Assembly: GCF_034531395.1 (NCBI RefSeq)
Contig: NZ_JARVCO010000010.1
Coordinates: 372,001 to 436,000, forward strand
Direction of reading: 5' to 3'
Length of the DNA stretch: 64,000 nt
DNA from: Pontiella agarivorans
Lineage (GTDB): Bacteria > Verrucomicrobiota > Kiritimatiellia > Kiritimatiellales > Pontiellaceae
Under the pieces are notes generated by a model that worked only from the letters and a program-made list of their open reading frames with translations, did not search any database and was not told the origin of the DNA. Within the stretch, counting starts at the first letter, position 1, and the number at the start of each line of letters is the position of its first letter. Shown piece after piece: positions 42,028-52,800 of the stretch. Made by a program: the position numbers and the translations under genes.

Positions 42028-43695
42028 ATGACGATTAAGGACTTTCTGAATCGCGCGGCCGAAGAGAGCGCGGATTGCATTGCCTTGAAGTTTAAAGAGG
42101 GCGGCCGGTGGCAGACGCGGTCGTTCCGGGAATTGCGGGAACGGGTCTGGCATGTGTCGGAAATGCTGGTGGAGCTCGGGATTCGCGCGGGCGATCGGGT
42201 GGCCATTTACCGGGAAAATTCACCGGAATGGTTTGAGCTCTATCACGGCATCGTCGGTATTGGTGCTGTGGCGGTTCCGGTGGATGCAAAACTGCGCGAG
42301 AGCGAGGTGCGGCATATTTTCCGCGACTGTGCGGTTTCGGTGGCCTTCTGTTCCTGTCGTATGGCGGAAAATATGCTGGAGATGAAGGAACGGATTCCGG
42401 ATCTGCAGCATTTGGTGATGCTGGACTGTACGGGAAAAAATGAGCAGCTGTGCGAAAAGCTCGATTGTAAAATGTATGAAACCCTCTTTGAAGAGGTTGA
42501 TGGAAAAGCGATGTCGGATGAGCGGGCTTTTGACCGTATGAGCCCAACGGCCGATTCGGCGGCTTCGCTCATTTACACCTCCGGAACCACGGGGCGGCAG
42601 AAGGGGGCCATTCTGACCCACCGCAATTTTATTTCCAACGTCGAAAGTATCGATCAGACCCTTCAGTTTTCGAAGGAAGATAATTTTATGCTGATCCTTC
42701 CGCTGCACCATTCCTTTGCGTTTACCACCACGGTGCTGGTGCCGATCTTCAAGCATTGTCAGGTTTCCATTGTCGAAAATCTGAAAACCATCAAAGCGAA
42801 TATGGCTGACACTTCGCCTACGATCATGCTGGCGGTTCCGCTGCTGCTCGACAAAATGCTCGCGCGCGTGATGGATGGTATACGCGCCCGGAAGGTGGCG
42901 AGACTGATGTATAAAGCCGGGCTGGCCAAAGTGATCGGTAAAAAGGTGAAAGAGGGGCTGGGCGGAAAATTGCGATTGGTTGTTTCCGGTGGAGCGCCGA
43001 TCAGTCCGGCCACGCTTGAAGGGTGGAATAAACTCGGCCTGCTGGTGGTGGAGGGATACGGCATCACGGAAACGTCGCCGGTGCTTTCGGTCAATCCGCT
43101 GGAGGCGCCAAAGGTCGGTACCGTTGGACGGCCGCTAAGCGGAGTTGAAATCCGAATCGATGAGCCCAACGCCGAGGGGATCGGCGAAATCTGCGCTAAA
43201 GGCGATAATGTGATGCAGGGATACTGGAACAATCCCGAGGAGACCGCCAAGGTGCTTCGGGATGGCTGGTATCATTCCGGCGATCTGGGGTGTTTCGATG
43301 ACGAGGGCTATCTGGTGATCAGCGGCCGTAAGAAAAGCCTGATTGTGAACCGCGAAGGTAAAAATATTTATCCTGAAGAAGTTGAGCGGCAGGTGCTGAA
43401 GAGTGAGCTGGTGCTTGAATGTCTGGCCCTGGGTTACCGGGAAGCTGAGGAAACGGGGGAGCGCGTTGGGCTGATTGTGGTGCCGAATCAGGAAATTATC
43501 GACAGCATGCATACCCGCGCGGGGGCCAACCTGACGGATGAGGATATTGAAAAACTGGTGCGCGGGGATGTGCGCGAAAAGCTTCAGGCGCTGGCGGACT
43601 ATAAACGCCCTCGAAAAATTGAAGTGCGTTTCGAAGAGTTCGAAAAAACCACCACGCAGAAAATTAAACGCTACCTGTACGACATCAGTGTGTGA
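42028..43695 (+). CDS. fadD: Long-chain acyl-CoA ligase (AMP-forming)
   Basis: A 555-residue enzyme activating fatty acids to acyl-CoA via acyl-AMP. ATP motif YTSGTTGRQKGA, gate motif EGYGITETSP, adenine motif WYHSGDLGCFDDEGYLVISG, and the catalytic Lys near the C-terminus in KTTTQKIKRY. ATG 42028 with GGAGAGAAG is chosen over GTG 42016. The fadL-like gene 49 bases on supports uptake and activation of long-chain fatty acids, or re-use of its own lipids. Other AMP-ligase substrates remain possible. Confidence 0.87.
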   Translation: MTIKDFLNRAAEESADCIALKFKEGGRWQTRSFRELRERVWHVSEMLVELGIRAGDRVAIYRENSPEWFELYHGIVGIGAVAVPVDAKLRESEVRHIFRDCAVSVAFCSCRMAENMLEMKERIPDLQHLVMLDCTGKNEQLCEKLDCKMYETLFEEVDGKAMSDERAFDRMSPTADSAASLIYTSGTTGRQKGAILTHRNFISNVESIDQTLQFSKEDNFMLILPLHHSFAFTTTVLVPIFKHCQVSIVENLKTIKANMADTSPTIMLAVPLLLDKMLARVMDGIRARKVARLMYKAGLAKVIGKKVKEGLGGKLRLVVSGGAPISPATLEGWNKLGLLVVEGYGITETSPVLSVNPLEAPKVGTVGRPLSGVEIRIDEPNAEGIGEICAKGDNVMQGYWNNPEETAKVLRDGWYHSGDLGCFDDEGYLVISGRKKSLIVNREGKNIYPEEVERQVLKSELVLECLALGYREAEETGERVGLIVVPNQEIIDSMHTRAGANLTDEDIEKLVRGDVREKLQALADYKRPRKIEVRFEEFEKTTTQKIKRYLYDISV

Positions 43696-43744
43696 GCCGA
43701 ATAGGTTTGGAATTGAAAGAGAAATACAACCCAGGAGAGAGAAC

Positions 43745-44905
43745 ATGAAAAAATGGACGTGGGGCGGAGTTGCACTGACCTTGATTATCGGCAGTGCAGC
43801 CATGGGGGCCGGGTTCCAGCTGTATACCGAAGGGTCCGCCGAAACGCTCGGTCAGGCCGGAGCCGTCAGCGGGCGGACCAATATGACCTCGCAGGCGTGG
43901 TACAACCCGTCCGCTCTCGCCGGAGCCAAACGCCCGGCTCTTATGGTGGGCAGCGCCTTTGCGTCCATTCATACGGATTTTAAGAGTGCTGTTTCGCCAG
44001 TGGCCGATGATAGCATGTCGGATGAATGGCGGATGATTCCCCATCTTTACTATGTGCAGCCGCTCAGTGATAAACTGACCGGAACGCTTTCAATTAATGC
44101 GCCTTATGGGTTGATTACCGAATGGGATGACGGGTGGACGGCTGCAACGATTGCAACCTATTCCGATCTGGAGGCGATCTACATTACACCTTCTATTGCC
44201 TGGCAGGTGACGGAGATCCTTGCGGTTTCGGCGGGATTGAACGTGGTGGACGCAAAGGCGGATCTGCAGCGAACCGGCTCGCGGGTGGAGGGGGATGATA
44301 TTCATTATGGCGGTACATTTTCCGCCCACCTTCAGCCATTGGATGATTGGGGTTTCGGATTGCGTTATCAGTCGCGGGTGAAACTGGATATTACTGGAAA
44401 GGCCAATGGGACCTTTCCGGCATCGGCGGAACTGGAACTCCCCTCAACCGTTAATTTCGGCGTGGCAAATACGACCATTAAGAATCTCACTTTGGGGCTG
44501 GATCTGGTCTGGACCGAGTGGAGTACGTACGATGAGTTGTCGATCGTAACTCCTGCGGAAGTGGTCACCGCTTCCAAGGATTGGGACGATGTCATCAGCA
44601 TCCGTCTCGGAGCAGAGTATGCGCTGGGAGAGGACTGGAAAATTCGGGGCGGGTATGTCTGGGATGAATCACCGATTCCGGATTCAACCCGTGCCCCGGA
44701 GATGCCGGGGACGGATCGTCAGATGATTACCATGGGGTTCGGTTGGCAGTTCTGGAACAGCATGACGCTGGATGCGGCGTATGCCTATCTGTGGGCGGAT
44801 AAAGGCGATATGGGAACAGACAATACGGCACTTAATCCGGGATTGGCCGGAAGCTTTGAAACGACCACCCATCTGCTGGCGGTTTCGCTGGGATATACAT
44901 TTTAG
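43745..44905 (+). CDS. FadL-family outer-membrane fatty-acid channel
   Basis: A 386-residue exported barrel; signal peptide ends near AAMGA, followed by GFQLYTEGSAETLGQAGAVS, the FadL-type plug N-terminus with an NPSALAG motif after WY. The last residue of SLGYTF is aromatic. It admits long-chain fatty acids or other hydrophobic compounds across the outer membrane. CAGGAGAG precedes the start. Likely co-transcribed with the acyl-CoA ligase. Confidence 0.9.
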   Translation: MKKWTWGGVALTLIIGSAAMGAGFQLYTEGSAETLGQAGAVSGRTNMTSQAWYNPSALAGAKRPALMVGSAFASIHTDFKSAVSPVADDSMSDEWRMIPHLYYVQPLSDKLTGTLSINAPYGLITEWDDGWTAATIATYSDLEAIYITPSIAWQVTEILAVSAGLNVVDAKADLQRTGSRVEGDDIHYGGTFSAHLQPLDDWGFGLRYQSRVKLDITGKANGTFPASAELELPSTVNFGVANTTIKNLTLGLDLVWTEWSTYDELSIVTPAEVVTASKDWDDVISIRLGAEYALGEDWKIRGGYVWDESPIPDSTRAPEMPGTDRQMITMGFGWQFWNSMTLDAAYAYLWADKGDMGTDNTALNPGLAGSFETTTHLLAVSLGYTF

Positions 44906-44908
44906 AAT

Positions 44909-44960
44909 ATCCAGAGATTGGAAAAATTTAAAGGCGTTCCCGGAAACGGGGGCGCTTTTT
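44909..44960 (+). terminator. Terminator preceded by ATCCAGAGATTGGAA
   Basis: Near-palindrome (44909-44923), then the stem GCGTTCCCG-GAAA-CGGGGGCGC (two G-T pairs) and TTTTT. Same arrangement as at 41927. Confidence 0.85.
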
Positions 44961-45025
44961 GATTTTGGAACTTTGATGCTGCTCAATGTTGACGCCGCTG
45001 ATTTATAGGACATAGTTTAAGGGTA

Positions 45026-45952
45026 ATGAATAAATCCGTTCAGATTCTATTGGCGCTGGCTCTCTTTCCGCTTGTGGTAAATGCACGCAAGGAAACGTTG
45101 GAGGAGCGTAAACAGCGTATCGTCCGAAAATATCTCAGGGAAAATGCGGCCATTACCCAGAGCGATATGGTGGTGCCTTCCGAGATGGAAGAGGATGAAC
45201 GCGTACTGGATTCTGAAAAACTCAAAGAAGTTAAGGATAATTCTCTTCAGCGTGAGGATGTCTCCGGAAAGCCTTTTATTCCGCCGCCTCCACAGCCCCG
45301 CCCGGTACCGCGTGAAAATGCAAACTGGTTGTTTGGTGATGCCGAGGAAGAGGTGACTGAATTCGACATGTATGGCAACCCGGTAGATTCCTCCGTGGAT
45401 AACGATGACAGCCTTTGGTCGTGGGACCGCGCGGAAAAAGAAAAGCCGGAGCGCCGTCGGGAAACTTATTCCAGAAGCGACGGGCGGGGGGATGGATCCG
45501 TCCGGGATTCTAAGAGTAGTGGAGCAGGGGCCTGGGGGCAGCCGGACCGGAATTCCTCAATCTTTCAGACCGACTCTGCCCTCTTTGGCCGCAGCCGGAA
45601 TATGGATCGGGGTGGAAGCGGTACCGATTTCGGTCTGCAGGGAAAAAGCAGGCGTACATACGGATCTGATCCCGAAGAGGGGCTGCTCTCGCCATTTCCT
45701 CAATACAGATCCTCCGGCGAGACGAAGTCTTCCGGCTTTGGAACTCCATCGCAACAGGCTCATCAGCCCTATAAAAGTACCTATGAGCAGGAGCGCGAAC
45801 AGCGTCAGAAACAGTGGAATGGCCTGAACCAGAATCTGGAAAAGCAGGAGGATCAGTTCAAACGGACCGATTCCTATAAGCAGTGGAAAGACCGCAATAA
45901 AAGCTACGATCCGCTATCGGATGATGCCTATCTGAATCCGCAGAAACGTTAG
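45026..45952 (+). CDS. Exported hydrophilic low-complexity protein
   Basis: A 308-residue protein with a short signal peptide (cleavage after NA, residue about 20) and then a highly charged, Pro-, Ser- and Arg-rich body with no hydrophobic core. It includes IPPPPQPRPVPRENANWLFG and ends with a Gln/Lys/Glu-rich helix (EQEREQRQKQWNGLNQNLEK) and SYDPLSDDAYLNPQKR. Likely disordered in the periplasm; the ends look more conserved than the middle. No family recognised. Its stop overlaps the stop of the convergent BamE-like gene. Confidence 0.7.
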   Translation: MNKSVQILLALALFPLVVNARKETLEERKQRIVRKYLRENAAITQSDMVVPSEMEEDERVLDSEKLKEVKDNSLQREDVSGKPFIPPPPQPRPVPRENANWLFGDAEEEVTEFDMYGNPVDSSVDNDDSLWSWDRAEKEKPERRRETYSRSDGRGDGSVRDSKSSGAGAWGQPDRNSSIFQTDSALFGRSRNMDRGGSGTDFGLQGKSRRTYGSDPEEGLLSPFPQYRSSGETKSSGFGTPSQQAHQPYKSTYEQEREQRQKQWNGLNQNLEKQEDQFKRTDSYKQWKDRNKSYDPLSDDAYLNPQKR

Positions 45953-46290
45953 TCAGTGATTTCCTTGTAGTTGATCAGCTTTCCGTCAACCATCACCACT
46001 TCATAGCGGGTTTCCGAAAGGATACGTGTGAGTTCTTCGGCCTTGCGTTCCATCGTCTCGTTCATCGCATCCGACCAACCCGAGCCGCGAGATTCTTCCT
46101 GATAGGTGTAATAAAGATATTCAGCTCCATTACGGATTTCCGTGGAATCGGGATCGCCCAGGACAGACACAACTTCATTGCGGCTCATGCCTTCCCGGAC
46201 ATCGCTGAGTTTCCAGGGTTTGAATGACGTTGCGCATCCGGCCAAAAGAACAACCGCACCTGCTGCCAAAATTGATTTCATTGTTTTCAT
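45949..46290 (-). CDS. BamE/SmpA-like lipoprotein
   Basis: A 113-residue lipoprotein; the lipobox is VLLAGC. The mature part has the SmpA/OmlA pattern LSDVREGMSRNEVVSVLGDP followed by YLYYTYQEES, seen in BamE and in other small lipoproteins with this fold. It may support outer-membrane protein assembly, but without other bam genes nearby this is uncertain. ATG 46290 is chosen; 46302 and 46281 are alternatives. Confidence 0.75.
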   Translation of the reverse strand: MKTMKSILAAGAVVLLAGCATSFKPWKLSDVREGMSRNEVVSVLGDPDSTEIRNGAEYLYYTYQEESRGSGWSDAMNETMERKAEELTRILSETRYEVVMVDGKLINYKEITD

Positions 46291-46328
46291 GCCTGAAAGC
46301 ATAGTTTCAGACCGTGAAAAAGTAAACC

Positions 46329-48308
46329 CTATGCCTCTTCAGATTTTGAGGGGGTGTCCTTGTTTTCCTTGGATTCTTCTTCGGTATTTATAACTTCACC
46401 AACAGGTTGTTCCACGGCCTCGGGAAGTTTTCCGGTTTTCATGATGGAATCCACTTCGGAAAAATCAAGAACTTCGCGTTCGATGAGGATTTCCGAAAGC
46501 GCAATCAACTGCTCTTTGTTATCCACCAGAATCTGCATACATTTGTCATAGGATTCTGTAACAATCCGCCGCACCTCTTCATCAATAAGACGGGCGGTCT
46601 GTTCGCTGAAATCGGATGAGCTTGAAATTCCTTGACCCAGGAAGACCGGCTGGTTGTTACTGCCGAGGTTCTGCGGGCCGAGTTTTTTACTCATGCCGTA
46701 TTCGCAGACCATCGCCCGGGCAACCATCGTGGAGCGCTCAATATCGTTGTGTGCGCCCGTCGTTACATCTCCGAAAATCAGTTCTTCGGCCGCACGTCCG
46801 CCCATAAAGGCTACCAGGTCGGCTTCAAGCCGTTTCTGGCTCTGTGTGTACCGGTCTTTTTCCGGCAGCTGCATGGTGGCACCGAGTGCCCGGCCGCGCG
46901 GAATGATGGTGACTTTGTGGATCGGTTCGCACTCGGGCATATGATACATGGCCACGGCATGGCCGGCTTCGTGATACGCCGTCAGCTTTTTCTCTTCCGC
47001 GTCCAGCACGTGGCTGCGACGTTCGCGACCCCACATCACTTTATCGCGCGCTTCTTCCATATCCTGCTGTTCAACAAATTCGGCACCGCGCCGCGAGGCC
47101 AGCAGGGCGGCTTCGTTGACCAGATTGGCCAGATCAGCTCCCGAGAAGCCCGGTGTGCCGCGTGCGGTTTTTCGCAGGTCGACCTGATCCGAAAGGCGTA
47201 CATTGCGGGAATGGATTTTAAGAATCTGTTCGCGGCCTTCGAGGGTCGGCGGATCAACCACGACCTGGCGGTCGAAACGGCCGGGACGCAGCAGCGCCGG
47301 GTCCAGCACATCCGGGCGGTTGGTGGCCGCAACAATAATGATGCCTTCCTGCGTATCAAAACCATCCATTTCAACCAGCAGGGCATTGAGCGTCTGCTCG
47401 CGTTCGTCGTGCCCGCCGCCGATACCGCTGAAGCGACTGCGCCCGACAGCATCGATTTCGTCGATGAAAATAATGCACGGGGCGTTCTTTTTGCCCTGTT
47501 CAAACATATCGCGCACCCGCGAAGCCCCGATACCCACAAACATTTCCACAAAGTCGGAACCGGAAATCGTGAAAAACGGAACGTCCGCCTCGCCGGCTAC
47601 CGCTTTGGCCAACAGCGTTTTGCCGGTGCCCGGCGAGCCCGACAGCAGCACACCCTTAGGCATTTTTCCGCCCAGTTTCTGGAATTGTTTCGGATCCTTC
47701 AGGAATTCAACCACTTCCTGCAGTTCTTCCTTGGCTTCGTCAACGCCGGCCACCTCTTTAAAGGTGATCTTGTTTTTGTCCTGCGTCAGCAGTTTGGCCC
47801 GGCTTTTACCAAAGCTCATGGCTCCGCGTCCGGCATTTTTCATCTGGCGGATGAAGATAAAATAAATAATGCCGAAGATCAGGATGAACGGAACAATGTT
47901 GATCAGAATCGAGGTCATCGCGGTTTTCAGCGGTTTGCTCTCAATTTCAACACCGTGGTTCTTCAGCGTTTCCTGCAGCATGGTGTCATCGCGAAAAGGG
48001 ATGTATACCTTGAATTTTGTGGTTCCGGTCTCGTTCAGATCCTTGGATTCGCCGGTGGCAAACTGGTTGCCGGAGCTGTCGTAGGAGAGAACCACTTTGG
48101 AGATACGGTCTCCTTCCACCTGCTTCATAAAGGCGGAATAAGACATCTCATTTGCGGCATCAGGAGATCGGGTGAAAAGCTGTAAAACGACCAGAAAAAC
48201 GGCGACGGCCAGAAATGATATGGCCAGTCCGCGCATGGGCATGGGCGGCGGCCCCTTCTTATTGGGTTTGTCCGACTTCGGGTCTTTCTGCTGCTGATTA
48301 TCTGACAT
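46329..48308 (-). CDS. ftsH: ATP-dependent zinc metalloprotease FtsH
   Basis: A 659-residue membrane-bound AAA+ protease. Two N-terminal membrane helices (about 26-44 and 130-148) flank a periplasmic domain. Walker [14 protein letters not shown], Walker [12 protein letters not shown], the second region [12 protein letters not shown], and the zinc site [11 protein letters not shown]. The tail is acidic and Ser/Lys-rich. It degrades unassembled membrane proteins and regulatory proteins. A Pro-rich N-terminal tail of 25 residues precedes the first helix. Confidence 0.97.
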   Translation of the reverse strand: MSDNQQQKDPKSDKPNKKGPPPMPMRGLAISFLAVAVFLVVLQLFTRSPDAANEMSYSAFMKQVEGDRISKVVLSYDSSGNQFATGESKDLNETGTTKFKVYIPFRDDTMLQETLKNHGVEIESKPLKTAMTSILINIVPFILIFGIIYFIFIRQMKNAGRGAMSFGKSRAKLLTQDKNKITFKEVAGVDEAKEELQEVVEFLKDPKQFQKLGGKMPKGVLLSGSPGTGKTLLAKAVAGEADVPFFTISGSDFVEMFVGIGASRVRDMFEQGKKNAPCIIFIDEIDAVGRSRFSGIGGGHDEREQTLNALLVEMDGFDTQEGIIIVAATNRPDVLDPALLRPGRFDRQVVVDPPTLEGREQILKIHSRNVRLSDQVDLRKTARGTPGFSGADLANLVNEAALLASRRGAEFVEQQDMEEARDKVMWGRERRSHVLDAEEKKLTAYHEAGHAVAMYHMPECEPIHKVTIIPRGRALGATMQLPEKDRYTQSQKRLEADLVAFMGGRAAEELIFGDVTTGAHNDIERSTMVARAMVCEYGMSKKLGPQNLGSNNQPVFLGQGISSSSDFSEQTARLIDEEVRRIVTESYDKCMQILVDNKEQLIALSEILIEREVLDFSEVDSIMKTGKLPEAVEQPVGEVINTEEESKENKDTPSKSEEA

Positions 48309-48394
48309 ATTTACTTCTTCCTTTAAAAAACAGGCCGAAAACTAGCATCCGCCGTATATGATTGCAACGCGTACAGGAACAAACTTGGAGTCAT

Positions 48395-49687
48395 TCAGTC
48401 CACTTTTTGTTCAATCTTCAAAAGCACCGATGAAGCGTTTGGGTTTTCAACCGCCCAGCCGCGCGCTATCCGGTAGCCCGGCACCCAGATAATCTCATCC
48501 TGGCACACCACCACCGGTAGCTGTTTGCGCTGTGCCCGCGGAATTTTCAGATCGGTCAGAATATCCTGCAGCTTTCGCGACCCCTCCATACCCAGCGGAG
48601 CGATGCGGTCGCCCGGGCGGATCATTCGTACCTCAACGGGCCGTCCGCCGAGTTTTCGCGCGCTGACGGCGGCCTCGGCGCGGGCATCGCCGATTCGGCT
48701 GTTGTCTCTGGTCCATCCGTTTGCAGAGCGGGTTGAAATTTCCCACAGAATTTTCGGGGCGGGGGAACCCCGCTCTTCAAAGCGCGGTTTTCCATATTCT
48801 ATGATCACCCGCTGGCGGTCATTGAGTTCGTAAATTGCTGTTCCCGAGGTGTTTTTAAGAAGTTGGAGAATGCGGTCTATCGTTTCGAATCCGGCTTCTT
48901 CGGCCCCCTGGTTGAACAGCCAGGCCCGGATGTAACGTCTTCTCAGGGCCAGCGGCAAATGGTTGATCGGCCATTGAGCATCATTGACCGCCTCTTCCAT
49001 CCACTCATTTTCAGCACGCAGAATATCCATTGTTCGTAAAATTGTGTCCCGGATACCGGGGTTCAGCTCGCGTTCAAGCAGCGGGAGAATTCGGTGCCGC
49101 ACGCGGTTGCGCAGAAAATGCTCGTCGGCATTGCTGGCATCCTCACGCCAGGAAAATTTATTTTCTTCCAGCCATTGGACAATGTCGGAGCGCGGAACAT
49201 CGAGCATAGGGCGGAAAATCCGTAGCTGTTCCAGCGTCTGGAAAACCGGCATTCCGCACAGGCCCGCCGGCCCGGCACCGCGGGCGAGTTTCAGGATAAA
49301 GGTTTCTGCCTGATCGTCTGCATGGTGGGCAAGAACAATGACCGCATGGCCGAATTCCGCAAAAAAAGCGTGTCGCGCCTGCCGTGCCGCCATTTCGATG
49401 GATTGCCCTGTTTCAGCCGCCAGCGTCTCAACATCCACGGATTTTACAACCACAGGGAAGCCGGTATCCTTTGCGAGCTTCCGCACGAAGGCTTCATCGG
49501 CGTCTGATTCCGCACCGCGCAGCTGGTGGTTGAGGTGGGCAAGGGTGCATGGAACTTTCAGGATGCTGAAAATCCGGACCAGTGCCGTCGAATCGGCTCC
49601 GCCCGATACTCCGATCACGATATCGGCTTCGCAGGACCGTATCTGATGGGCCTCAATCTTTTTATTAATGAGCGAGGGGAGATTCAT
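48395..49687 (-). CDS. tilS: tRNA(Ile)-lysidine synthase
   Basis: A 430-residue enzyme that changes C34 of the CAU tRNA-Ile to lysidine. The PP-loop reads VIGVSGGADSTALV near the N-terminus; further family motifs are LAHLNHQLRGAESDADEAF, LAHHADDQAET and a C-terminal TilS domain with PGDRIAPLGMEGSRKLQDIL. The start ATG 49687 fits the family length but lacks a clear ribosome site. Upstream on the same strand are a strong terminator and secA. Confidence 0.93.
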   Translation of the reverse strand: MNLPSLINKKIEAHQIRSCEADIVIGVSGGADSTALVRIFSILKVPCTLAHLNHQLRGAESDADEAFVRKLAKDTGFPVVVKSVDVETLAAETGQSIEMAARQARHAFFAEFGHAVIVLAHHADDQAETFILKLARGAGPAGLCGMPVFQTLEQLRIFRPMLDVPRSDIVQWLEENKFSWREDASNADEHFLRNRVRHRILPLLERELNPGIRDTILRTMDILRAENEWMEEAVNDAQWPINHLPLALRRRYIRAWLFNQGAEEAGFETIDRILQLLKNTSGTAIYELNDRQRVIIEYGKPRFEERGSPAPKILWEISTRSANGWTRDNSRIGDARAEAAVSARKLGGRPVEVRMIRPGDRIAPLGMEGSRKLQDILTDLKIPRAQRKQLPVVVCQDEIIWVPGYRIARGWAVENPNASSVLLKIEQKVD

Positions 49688-49760
49688 AACGGGGTACTTA
49701 CAAACGCGGGCGGCGTTTGTACATTTTAAAAGGAGCGCGACCATACCTTTTTGCCGAAAA

Positions 49761-49795
49761 GAAAAAAGGTTCCCGCTTTTCTCCGGGAACCTTTA
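49761..49795 (-). terminator. Rho-independent terminator after secA
   Basis: On the minus strand, AAAGGTTCCCG and CGGGAACCTTT form a stem with an 8-base loop and a T-run; it lies just 3' of the secA stop. Confidence 0.9.
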
Positions 49796-49804
49796 TTGTT
49801 GTAC

Positions 49805-52800
49805 CTAGTCGGTTGAACCGCAGCATTTTTTGTATTTTTTGCCGCTTCCGCAGGGGCAGGGGTCGTTCCGCCCCACCTGTTTTCCGGCCACCGCCTGCTT
49901 AACCGGCTTCGGTTGCGGCGGGGCATCCATGCCGGGCGGCAGGTCCATTCCCGGCGGGGGAGCGCCCATCGGCTGCGGCGGGCGCTGCTGTGGGCGAGGG
50001 CCCTGCTGTTGCGCAGCCCCAGCAGCCTGTGCCTGTGCCGTGGCGGCAGCCAGAGCTGATGCCTGCGGGTTATGCTGCACGCGCATGTTCGACATGCTTT
50101 TGAAAAATTCCTCAATCGCTTCAACCGATGTGGCTGACCGGAAAATAGCCGTTGAAATCTCTTCGTAGATTCGGTCCATCAGGTCCATGAACAGATGATA
50201 GGCTTCGCGCTTATATTCAATCAGCGGATCGCGCTGGCCGTAGGCCTGCAGACCAATCGATTCACGCAGACTGTCCATGTTGCGGAGATATTCCTGCCAG
50301 TGTTCGTCGATGGACTGAATGATCATGTGACGTTCAAGGCGAACCAGTGATTCCGTATCCTCATGACGGGCTTTCAGGTCGTAGGCTTTTTTGACCGCGC
50401 TCAGGACCGCGTCTGTAAGGGACTCTTCGGTGATTTCGTCCGGAAGATTGTCCGTCCGCATCCCCAGCGGGAAGGTGGTGTTCACCCAGGCGATAAAGGG
50501 AGCGCAGTCTTCCTTCTTTTTAGTGACTGCTGCATCCGCGGCATGGGTGAGAATGGCCTGTTCGACAGCATGGTAAATCAGTTCGCGCGGATTTTCCGAT
50601 GTAAGCGCTTCGGAGCGGAAATCATAAATTTCCGTTCGCTGGGCATTCATTACATCGTCATATTCGAGCGTGCGCTTACGCATCATGAAATTCTGCTGTT
50701 CCACGCGGCGCTGGGCGGTTTCGATGGATTTATTGAGCCACGGGTGTTCCAGCACTTCGCCTTCTTCGATGCCGAGTTTTTCCATAATGCTGGAAATGCG
50801 GTCGGAGCCGAACAGGCGCATCAGGTTGTCTTCAAGTGAGACAAAGAACCGGGTAACGCCGGGGTCGCCCTGACGGGCTGAGCGTCCGCGCAGCTGCCGG
50901 TCGATCCGGCGGGATTCGTGGCGTTCAGATGCAATAACATAGAGACCGCACGGTTTTTCTTCGAGCAGTTTGGCCAGCGGTTTCCCGTCGACTTTGCTTT
51001 CCAGCGAAAACTCTTTGGAAAGCAGATCCTTTTTATCGAGATAAATAACCCCTTCGCCCAGCTTAATGTCGGTACCGCGACCGGCCATGTTCGTGGCAAT
51101 CGTCACCGCGCCGGGCTGACCTGCATTGGCGACAATTTCGGCTTCGCGAGCATGGTTTTTCGCATTGAGCACATTGTGCACAATATTTTCGCGCCGCAGC
51201 ATGCGGCTGAGCACTTCGGAGGTTTCAACGGCCACGGTGCCGACCAGTACCGGCTGCTTGCGGGCGTGTGCGGCTTTGATTTCCTCGATGACTGCGCGGA
51301 ATTTTTCGCGCTGTGTTTTATAGACCTGGTCATTGAGGTCCACGCGCCGCACCGGGCGGTTGGTCGGAATAACCATCACATCAAGGCCGTAGATCTGATG
51401 GAATTCATCGGCCTCGGTTTCTGCGGTGCCGGTCATTCCGGAGAGCTTGTCGTACATGCGGAAATAGTTCTGAATGGTGATGGTGGCCAGGGTCTGTGTT
51501 TCGCGTTCGATGGTTACGCCTTCTTTGGCTTCCACGGCCTGGTGAAGACCATCCGACCACCGTCGTCCGACCATCAGGCGCCCGGTATGCTCATCCACAA
51601 TATGCACCTGGCCGTCCTGTACCACGTAATCCACATCTTTTTCATAGACGCTGTACGCACGAATCAGCTGGTCAACGGCATGGACCCGTTCGTTGCGCAG
51701 GGCATAGTCTTCCTGAATCGAACGGCGTTTTTCCATGATCTCTTCCGGCGAAAGCGTGGTTTCGCCGTCGAGTTCGGCCATCATTGAAACCATATCGGGA
51801 AGGACATACATATCCGGATCATCCGGATTAAGCTCGGCACAGCCGATTTCCGTGAGATCGGCGTCGTGCCCTTTCTCATCGATGGTGAAGTAGAGTTCCT
51901 GCCGCAGTTCGCGGGCCTGTTTTTCGTTTTCCTTCTTGAGCATCTCCATCTGGATTTTTTCGAGGAGCTTGCGGTATTTTACCTCTTCGACGAGATGCAT
52001 CAGCTGCTTGTTTTTCGGCATGCCCTGATGAACCTGATAGAGTTTCAGTCCGGCTTCATAGTCCTCGTTCTGCTCCAGCAGTTCTTTGGCTTCTTTCAGC
52101 AGTTTCGTGCAGAGATCGCGCTGGCGGCGAACCAGACGGCTGGCCGCCGGCTGGAGCTCCTCATATTGAGTTGAGGAATAGGGAGCGGGGCCGGAAATAA
52201 TCAGCGGCGTCCGTGCTTCGTCGATCAGGATCGAGTCAATTTCGTCGACGATGGCAAAATTATGACCTTTCTGCTGCACCATGTCTTCGGAGCTGTAGGC
52301 CATGTTGTCGCGCAGGTAATCGAAGCCGAATTCCGAGTTTGTTCCGTAGGTAATATCGCAGAGATACTGTTCGCGGCGCTGCGGCGGGGGCATCATATTT
52401 TTCAGGCAGCCGACGGTCAGGCCCAGCCATTTATAAAGATGACCCATCCATTCCGAGTCGCGCTGGGAGTGATAATCCGAGGTGGTCACCACGTGCGCGC
52501 CTTTGCCGGAAAGTGCGTTAAGGTAAACCGGCAGGGTGGCGACGAGGGTTTTACCTTCCCCGGTTGCCATTTCGGCAATCATACCTTTATGAATGGCCAG
52601 ACCACCGATCAGCTGGACATCAAAATGAACCATATTCCACTCGATGGGATGGCCGATCACCTCCACGGTGGTTCCGCAGAGACGGCGGGAGGCATTTTTA
52701 ACGACAGCAAAAGCTTCGAGTTCAATGTCTTCAAGCGTCTCACCGTTTTTAAGGCGGTCCTTGAATTCCTGTGTTTTGGCCTGCAACTGCTCGTCGCTTA

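Noticed and set aside
46632-48185. 517-codon plus-strand frame opposite ftsH
   Set aside because: Antisense shadow of a strongly conserved gene.
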